Below, one piece after another: positions 57,392-64,000 of a DNA stretch of 64,000 nucleotides (its first letter is position 1; the number at the start of each line of letters is the position of its first letter). The DNA comes from Prillingera fragicola (lineage: Eukaryota > Basidiomycota > Tremellomycetes > Trichosporonales > Trichosporonaceae). A program made the translations under genes and the position numbers. Location: positions 1,240,001-1,304,000 of the forward strand of contig BEDY01000004.1 of assembly GCA_002335605.1 (NCBI GenBank), written 5' to 3'. Below the pieces are notes generated by a model that was not told the DNA's origin, searched no databases, and saw only the letters and a list, made by a program, of their open reading frames with translations.

Positions 57392-59618
57392 ATGGCCGAG
57401 GCCAACTTCTCTGCCGCCTTGTCAACATGGAAGGGTGCGTGAACACCAGGAGGGTCATCGCTAATGTTCCCCAGAGATCAACCTTTCCGAGCTCCAGAAG
57501 ACTTTGGATCCCACCGCTGTCGAGTTGGTTGAGAACCAGAAGGAGAATCTTGTTGGGCGCAAGAAGCTTGCTGAGCAGACGCGAGGTGAGTACGCGTGCA
57601 TATTCCGAGGCAAACTGTGGCTCACGCGTCTCCACCAGAGTTCAAGAAGCTGCCCGACAATGCGGAGAAGTTCTCGTCGATCAAGGTCCTTCTCAAGGCC
57701 TACCAGGGCGAGATCGATAGTCTGACCCGTCGCTCCAAGGCATCCGAGACTGCTTTCCTGAACGTGTACAAGCTCCTCGCGGACGCGCCGGACCCATATC
57801 CACTTCTCGATGCCGCTGTGGACCAAACGGTCAAGGTGGCCGAAGCGCGCATGCTCGAGTCGGAGCTGTCAAGGCTGAGGGATGAGAATGCGGAGCTCAA
57901 GAAGCAGGTCTCTGATGGTTCGTCAGCAGATGACAAGCGCAAGAAGGCCGAGAACCGTGTCGAGCAGCTGGAGCAAAAGGTGCGCTTGGAGACGAGAGCT
58001 GTACTGACGCTACAGATGGACGACCTCATTCAGGAGCGCGTTACACAGAAGGAGAATGAGCTCAATGCCGAGTACGACGAGCGCATGCGCAACTACGAGG
58101 AGCGGGAGAAGGACCTGCAGCGTCAAGTCACGACGCTCAAGGACCAGCTGCGCGACCTCCACACGTCCAATGAGAGCACCCAGGCCAAGCTGCTGGACCA
58201 CAGTCAGCGCCAGGAGCAGGATGTCACCGCCAAGCTTGCCGAGCTGGACCTTGTTGTTGCGGACCTCACTCGCGCGAACGAGCGTGTGGCTACTGTCGAG
58301 AGGCGCAACGAGTTGCTGCGTTCCGAAATCGAGACTGTGCGCAGCGGCTCGCAGCAGGCCGAGAAGTGGGTGCAAAGATGTGTGTTCTGTGCTGACGATG
58401 CAGGGTCAAGGCCCAGGAAGACCAGATCTTCGAACTCGAGGCTGAAGCTTCGCGCCTGTTGCGTGCCCTTGACCAGGTCAAGGAAGCAAAGGCCGAGGCT
58501 GAGCGCGCTGAGCAGAAGCGTGCCGACGATGCGAGCAGGGAGATTGCCAGTCAGGCTACTCAAATTGAGAACCTACGCATCAAGGCTAAGCAATACTCGG
58601 ACTACGACGAGATCAAGCGCGAGCTGGAGATCATGAAGGTTAGAACGGAAGCCAACTTTTGCTGATTACAGTTTGTTGAATTCTCCGGAACCGACCTGGA
58701 CAATGAGGATGAGCTCAAGATGCCCGACCCCAATGCCGATGTCGCCAACAAGCAGCTCGGTCGTTCGCTCGAGAATCTCCTCGTTTCCAAGAACCGTCGC
58801 TTGCTCGAGGACCTCACCAAGCTCCGCGTGGCTCATGACGATCTCACAACGCAGCACGCCAAGGCAGAGGAGGGCACAGAGTCTATACGCAACGAGCTTG
58901 AACGCATTCGCTCTCTCAACGAGCGTCTTGAGAATGACCTCATGAGTCTCAACAAGGGCGATGGTGAGAAGGGTGAGCGCGGAGGAGCTGGTCTGGCGGG
59001 ATTGGATATTGGGGGCAAAACCGAGCGCAGCTCGCCGGCACCCAGCGGCGATGCGTCGATTCTGCCCATTGTTACCTCACAGCGTGATCGTTTCCGTCAG
59101 CGTAACGCAGAACTCGAGGAGGAGCTTCGCCGTCAATTTGAGACCATCTCGGACCTGCGTACCGAGATCAAGTCTCTGCAGGCAGACAACCTCAAGCTCT
59201 ACGAGAAGGTACGCTACATTGGAAGCTACGGTGCTCCCAACATGCCCCTTTCTGGAAACGCGACACCGGGAGGGTCGGCTGGCATGTTGAACGGTGCCAT
59301 GCGTTCTCGAGAAGATGAGATTGGCAAGTACAAGGATAAGTACGATGAGAGTCTCAACCCGTTCGAGGCATTCAAGGGACGAGAGGCCCAGCGAGCTATA
59401 CAGGCTCTCAACCCAATTGAGCGCGCTGTGTTTGCCTTGACACGCGCAATCATCGGTAACAAGCGCGCACGAAGCTTGTTTATCCTCTACGCCGCCTCAT
59501 TGGTGAGTTCCACCTTGCTGAACATGAGCTAATCAACCAGCATCTCCTTGTTCTATTTGTTCTCTGGAGCACCATGGCGGCCAGTGATTCAGCAGGAACA
59601 CCCATAAGGCCAAAGTAG
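57392..59618 (+). CDS. COY1: Golgi coiled-coil protein CASP (Coy1-like)
   Basis: Seven or so exons. The N-terminus MAEANFSAALSTWKEINLSELQKTLD is the CASP/CUX start. Most of the protein is coiled coil (LTRRSKASETAFLNVYKLLADAPDPYPLL, ELNAEYDERMRNYEEREKDLQRQ, DYDEIKRELEIMKFVEF). The C-terminal CASP domain is well kept: KYKDKYDESLNPFEAFKGRE, RAIQALNPIERAVFALTRAI, NKRARSLFILYAASL, and the final exon LLVLFVLWSTMAAS is the membrane anchor. Tail-anchored golgins of this family act in intra-Golgi retrograde traffic. The first in-frame ATG is used. Confidence 0.93.
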
Positions 59619-60151
59619 CGGCTGGTTCGGAGGGGTGGCGTCGTGTACCCATGTACAGTATGCATCAGATTGCACTAGCTAGAGTGATGTTGTGCTGGGA
59701 AGTCACCAGTGGCAGTTTAATCCATCTTTCCCTCACGTTATGCCCCTGATTCAGCGCACCTGGTCAAGTCATGACTAGCACACGTGCGGAGTTGAACAGC
59801 ATCGACTGGCTCATGCATCGATCGGCTCATGCATAGCACTACGAGAAGATCATACAGAAACACTGGAGGCTTGACAATGATGACGTGTGTTTTACCTCCG
59901 CCCGGATCACCATTGCGCGCCTGATTTTGATACCGGGGACGGAGGCTGAACCAGATTACCTGCCGCTTTCAGTACTCACCATAACATCCTCAGCATCCTA
60001 ACATTGCCATTTAATAAACTCAGCACTCTCTCCATATCGTCATTGTAGCTCCATGGTCCCCTAGGAGGAGGGAGAGCATCTGAGATTTCATTCGAGATCC
60101 CCAACATTCTTGCATTTCTATTCTTTCGACCCCGATAGAACCCATTCGACC
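59619..60151. other. Intergenic region with small repeat
   Basis: It lies between two rightward genes. Two adjacent copies of a 16-17 bp unit around CGGCTCATGCAT / TGGCTCATGCAT occur near 59802-59834. Nothing else recognised. Confidence 0.45.
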
Positions 60152-62778
60152 ATGGCCGGCGTCGCCCGTCGTTCTGGGGTTCCGACCTCCTCGCCGTCAT
60201 CCTCTGCTCTCGCCTACTTGGATGCTTCCGAGATGGACAAGTACAAGATTCTGTCCAACATTGGAAAGGGCAGCTTTGGTGTGATCATGAAGGTTCAGCG
60301 CCTCGAGGATGGAAAGGTGAGTTTGGTTGGTCAGTACGCCGGTTGCTGATGAGTTAGGAATTCGCCCTCAAGCAGCTGGACTATGGCAAGATGACTGAGC
60401 GGGATCGCAAGCAGATAATAGCTGAAGTGTAAGTGGCAGCAGGATGCAGTGTCTGGAATGCTAATCATTGTGTAGAGCCATTCTTGAGTCCCTCAAACAC
60501 CGAAACATTGTCCAGCTCGTCCAGAAGATCCGTGATCCCGTAAACGAGCGCATCTACATCTTGATGGAGGTGAGCTTACAACGTAGTCCTAGCTAATCAT
60601 GACAGTACTGTACATCGGGAGACCTTGGTTCCGTGATTCGGAAGGCTCAGCGCTCAAACACACCAATCCACGAGGACCGGATTTGGAACATCTTTGTGCA
60701 GATCACACTCGCACTCCACCATTGTCACTGGCCCAATGAGCGCGCAAGGCCAACGGGATCTCGTCTTACAGGGAATGAAGCAGCTGGAAGAACACAAGTT
60801 CTTCATCGAGATCTGAAGCCGGAGAATGGTGAGCGAGGTGATAGGCTCCATCGCTAATGTTCAGTCTTTCTGTCGGGTGACTTTGTCAAGCTGGGAGACT
60901 TCGGTCTGAGCAAGGACATGGGAGGACATGCGTTCACCAGCACATATGTTGGTGTGAGTACTTGTGATTTTTTGTTGCAGTGGCTAACTTATTAGACCCC
61001 ACTCTACATGCCACCAGAAATTCTCGCGGAGAATCGCTACGACACCAAGTCTGACATTTGGAGCTTGGGGTGCCTCGTGTTCGAGATGTGCGCCCTTGCG
61101 TGAGTTGGCATTTCTATTACTTGGGCTGACAGAAAGATCCCCATTCCACACCGCCAAGACTCAAGAGGAGCTCATATCGATGGTCCGTTCCGGCAAATTG
61201 CCATCACTGCCCGCGCATGTTTCGCCTGCGTTGAAAACCGTTATCCGGGCCATGTTGTCGTTGAACGTGAGTCTAGAACAGTTTACATAGTGCTAATGCC
61301 TAGCCTGTCAAGCGCCCATCTACCAAGGATCTCTTGGAGATGGACGAGATGAAGATTCACCGCCGGCTATTTGTACTGCAGAACCAGTGAGTAACACCAA
61401 AGTCAACTCTGCTAACCAGGTCAGAGCAACCCTTTTGGCTGCTCGTAAGCAGGACTATCAGCAGTGGGAAGCGCGCCTGGGTGAACAGGCCGCCTCTATG
61501 CAGCAACGGGAAACGGCGTTGGCAGAGCGTGAAGCTGCTCTGGAAGATCGCCAAGCGCAGGTGGACGGTCGCCTTGCGGAACTCGAGGTTCGGCAACAGG
61601 CCATTTTGGCAGAGGAGGAGCGAGTACGGGAGAACCATCAGAGGATAACGGCCGCAACGGATAACATTCGAGCTCAGTGGCAACAGCTGCGTGAGCAGCA
61701 ATCCCACTTGAGCTCCCGGGAGGCTCAGTTGGCGATGGCTATTCCAATCGAACCAGCTGCTGCAGACCATGTTCAGCCCACCCGACCTCCGCTTGAGGAG
61801 CGCAAGTGAGTCTTTCTTACCCTGCCACTCGCACCAGCTAACGCTTATAGGACTTTGCCCGTGTCTTCTTCCTCACGCCACCTTCGTCACCATGCGTACG
61901 ACGATACTCCTTCCAAGATTCCATTTCCTTCTGCTTTTGCCTCGCCAGTCCCACTTGACTCGCGGTTGGCGGGCAAAATATCAGGTCTCCCTTCCGCCAG
62001 GGGAGGCATGCCACGCCGCTTGGCTTCCAAGTCCATGTCCAACCTTGCAACCCGTGCCCAAACCAATGACGAGGATCCATCACCGCCCGTTGCGCAGAAC
62101 GTATTCACGCCATCGAAGCAGCGCTCTTTCGGTGCAGGTTCGCCTTACCGCCACGGGCAACGCACCTCAATTGGCTCCCCAGGCGAGCTGGAGCATGTCG
62201 TGTTTCAGGAAGACATCACCATGCGCACGGCGTCGTCCTTTGCTTCCCCCGCTCCTTCCTTGCCACCAACGCCGTTTATCCCAAGGCCGCGCAAGTATTC
62301 CACTGCTGCATTGGAAGAGGCGCCCAGTGAGGCTGTCTCGGGGCTTCCACCAACGCTCATTCCCGCGCCCACATTTGTCTACCGTCCCGAAGCCACTCCT
62401 GCAAAGTGGCAGGCAGAGGACCCCGATCTCCCTTCCCCTTTCCTTCGCCGCACTGCACCACCGGCGCAACCTGCATTAACCTCGGCCCGAGCTACTACCT
62501 CGAGCGCCGCCTCAGAGCGCGCGCCTCTGGGTACCATAAACCCCCAACAGTCGAACTCTGCCTCAACAAACGGCAACCCCCCTCGCAAGATTCCGCGGTC
62601 AAAGTCTGGCACGCTGCACCAGGCTGTCCTGCGCCACAACATTGCACGGAGCAGTGGCTATAGCTTGGCACAAGCACCAGCAATGCCAACTACTTCAAGT
62701 ACCTTGAACGGCAGCGGACTGGGTCCACCTGTTCGCACCCGGCCGGTCGTCACCGGCCGTGATCCTGCGCGTTGCTAG
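60152..62778 (+). CDS. NIMA-related serine/threonine kinase (Fin1/Nek2-like)
   Basis: At least eight exons. The kinase domain starts [18 protein letters not shown] (glycine loop) and [10 protein letters not shown] (ATP lysine). It continues [10 protein letters not shown], then after an insert of about 20 residues HRDLKPEN (catalytic loop), [11 protein letters not shown] (DFG), [11 protein letters not shown] (activation-segment end) and [18 protein letters not shown] coiled coil follows directly ([19 protein letters not shown]), typical of Nek2-like kinases, and the tail is Ser/Pro-rich with KSKSM-like and SP sites. Such kinases control mitotic entry, spindle pole and septation. The insertion before HRD is a recognised fungal NIMA feature. 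The ATG at 60152 gives [13 protein letters not shown]. Confidence 0.92.
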
Positions 62779-63002
62779 AACACTTTGTGATACATAGAAC
62801 AAGAGTCTTAATCATTCATCGCATGTCGGTACACCTGTGGTTGGCAGTGCCTGTGTAATACTACCTCATGTCATCATCTGCCACAGACTGTTTGGGGCGC
62901 GCGTAAAGATTCCGGGGCAACAAGTACTACTGGTGCTGCTTAATCAATGCGTTACTGGTGCATGCATGACGTCTTTTGAAACGAACCAATGGTGACTTGA
63001 AA

Positions 63003-64000
63003 CTAGGCGCCATACGATCCCCCTCCATACCTCCGGGGCGAGTTGGGGGACGCTTGTCCAGCAAATGGATTCCGGGCTCCCTGCTGCTGCTGGCCACTAC
63101 CATACGGGCCCGAGTAGGACGACCGAGCGGCATGTCCCGGCGAATAGCCGTAAGCGCCGCTTCCTCCAGCCTGAGTAGGCTGGAGTGGGGTATACAAAAT
63201 TCCCATCGACTGGTCGCGCGCGTCAAAGCCGTCAAACGTGGCCGATGGCGGCTGACTCGACGTCGCCGCAGGCGGTGGGAATGCAGGCATGTACGACCTT
63301 GACGTTGCCGAGGCGGATGCAGGTCCACCTAATGGTGGGTCGTATTCCGATGGTGGCTGAAGCTGAAGCGGTGGTACGCGGCCGCGGTAGTCGTGCGCCA
63401 ATCCGATGGGAGGCTGCATCTGGTATGCCTGCGTACCAGAGAACGACTGGGTGCCGCGGTGGTGGCCAACAGGCCCGCCTGAGCCGTGGTGTCCCTGGTA
63501 CTGGCCGGGCATAACGTAGCCCTGCTGGCTCATGTTTACAAGCTCTGCCTGTTCCTGGAGATACTCGAGCTGCGCGTAGGTCGTATTCACCAAGTTGGAA
63601 TGCTTGAGAGGCTGTTGCCTCCGCTCCCACGCCTCGACCATGTCCTCGCGGTGGAGGACCGGGGTCAGAGACGTCCGGTTGCCAGAAGGATCTGGTGCAC
63701 CGAGATTCGTAAGTCGTGCCAATGCCGGTGGAATCGTGTCCATCTGGTTGATTGTGTTGGCACGGTTCCTCGACGCAGGGTAGTACGAGTTGGGAGGGGG
63801 GTTTGTCGGCGCGTTGATGACCGGAATAGTGGGGCGAACTGCCGTGGAAGAAGGGCCCATCGATCCACTGGGGATACGCTGGTGGTAGGCAGGCTGCTGT
63901 GGAGGAGCAATAGGTTGGTGCCAGGTTGGGGGTGGCCCATGCTGGCTGTGCACCCGCGGCTTGGTGTACGATGACTGCTGCGCATCATAACCTGGTGAGA
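63003..64000 (-). CDS. Pro/Gln-rich protein, C-terminal part, cut by window edge
   Basis: An open frame runs from beyond the right edge to the stop at 63003-63005. A possible exon start is a CACCAG acceptor at the last bases of the window, so the 5' part lies outside. The sequence is low complexity (QQPAYHQRIPSG, PPPNSYYPASRN, QQQQGARNPFAGQ). One better-ordered patch reads TIPPALARLTNLGAPDPSG and LTPVLHREDMVEAWERR, then YAQLEYLQEQAELVNM, which may be a conserved helical motif. No domain is recognised and the product cannot be named. Codon bias and frame length (over 330 codons) support a real gene. Confidence 0.75.
   Translation of the reverse strand, partial: SPGYDAQQSSYTKPRVHSQHGPPPTWHQPIAPPQQPAYHQRIPSGSMGPSSTAVRPTIPVINAPTNPPPNSYYPASRNRANTINQMDTIPPALARLTNLGAPDPSGNRTSLTPVLHREDMVEAWERRQQPLKHSNLVNTTYAQLEYLQEQAELVNMSQQGYVMPGQYQGHHGSGGPVGHHRGTQSFSGTQAYQMQPPIGLAHDYRGRVPPLQLQPPSEYDPPLGGPASASATSRSYMPAFPPPAATSSQPPSATFDGFDARDQSMGILYTPLQPTQAGGSGAYGYSPGHAARSSYSGPYGSGQQQQGARNPFAGQASPNSPRRYGGGSYGA

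Noticed and set aside
60721..60820. An unannotated intron inside the kinase before HRDLKPEN
   Set aside because: The insert has no GT donor with an in-phase acceptor and branch site, the frame stays open, and fungal NIMA kinases are known to carry a loop at this place.
1..64000. A defence, toxin or mobile-element system
   Set aside because: No transposase, reverse transcriptase, terminal repeats, integrase or defence-type domains were found on either strand. The genes are ordinary fungal ones.

Overview
The window is nuclear DNA of a filamentous or yeast-like fungus. Nearly every gene is split by short introns (about 35-60 bp) with GTRNGY-type donors and a CTGAC/CTAAC branch site close to a CAG/TAG acceptor. 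The intergenic spaces are small, and the proteins are typical of fungi (URA3, NUP53, COY1/CASP, YMC020W-like, GH128, NIMA-type kinase). The intron density, the heavy use of TCG serine and CTC leucine codons, and protein features such as the Eaf7 and UGDH layouts fit a basidiomycete yeast of the Tremellomycetes, perhaps Trichosporonales. That placement is inference; no rRNA or other marker is present. I find 30 protein genes (29 complete, one cut by the right edge) and no tRNA, rRNA, CRISPR array or intact transposon.

Left part (1-14 kb): a secreted Thr/Cys-rich protein, a 3.1-kb stretch without a recognisable gene, a Gfo/Idh/MocA oxidoreductase with an apparent 3' frame break, the U2 snRNP subunit SF3b14/p14, a second oxidoreductase of the dimeric dihydrodiol/xylose dehydrogenase type, a small orphan protein, then PEX12 and URA3 as a divergent pair whose shared promoter carries a duplicated CCAAT element, and UFD1.

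Middle (14-40 kb): a triple-RRM protein, nucleoporin NUP53, an F-box-like protein, an MFSD1-like transporter, a 1307-residue YMC020W-like protein with three GWxxYL motifs in its disordered half, an aldo-keto reductase, an Mpv17/Sym1 membrane protein, UDP-glucose dehydrogenase, the NuA4 subunit Eaf7, a CRAL-TRIO lipid-transfer protein, peroxisomal Lon protease and pyroglutamyl peptidase.

Right part (40-64 kb): a secreted GH128 beta-glucanase, a long coiled-coil protein with about 30-residue repeats, a tandem pair of divergent NmrA-like proteins, a membrane-anchored six-hairpin glycosidase-like protein, a VTT/TMEM41-type membrane protein, a peroxisomal 2,4-dienoyl-CoA reductase, the Golgi protein CASP/COY1, a NIMA-related kinase, and a partial Pro/Gln-rich protein.

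Most genes are unrelated housekeeping genes. Loose themes are peroxisomes (PEX12, Lon, dienoyl-CoA reductase), the cell surface and its polysaccharides (secreted Thr/Cys protein, UDP-glucose dehydrogenase, GH128), and nuclear functions (SF3b14, NUP53, Eaf7, RRM protein, NIMA kinase). I see no operon-like or defence-like system. The best leads are the GWxxYL repeats, the NmrA pair, the secreted Thr/Cys protein, a 12-nt microexon in the spliceosome gene and the frame break in the first oxidoreductase. Exon boundaries were read by eye from splice signals and protein continuity.
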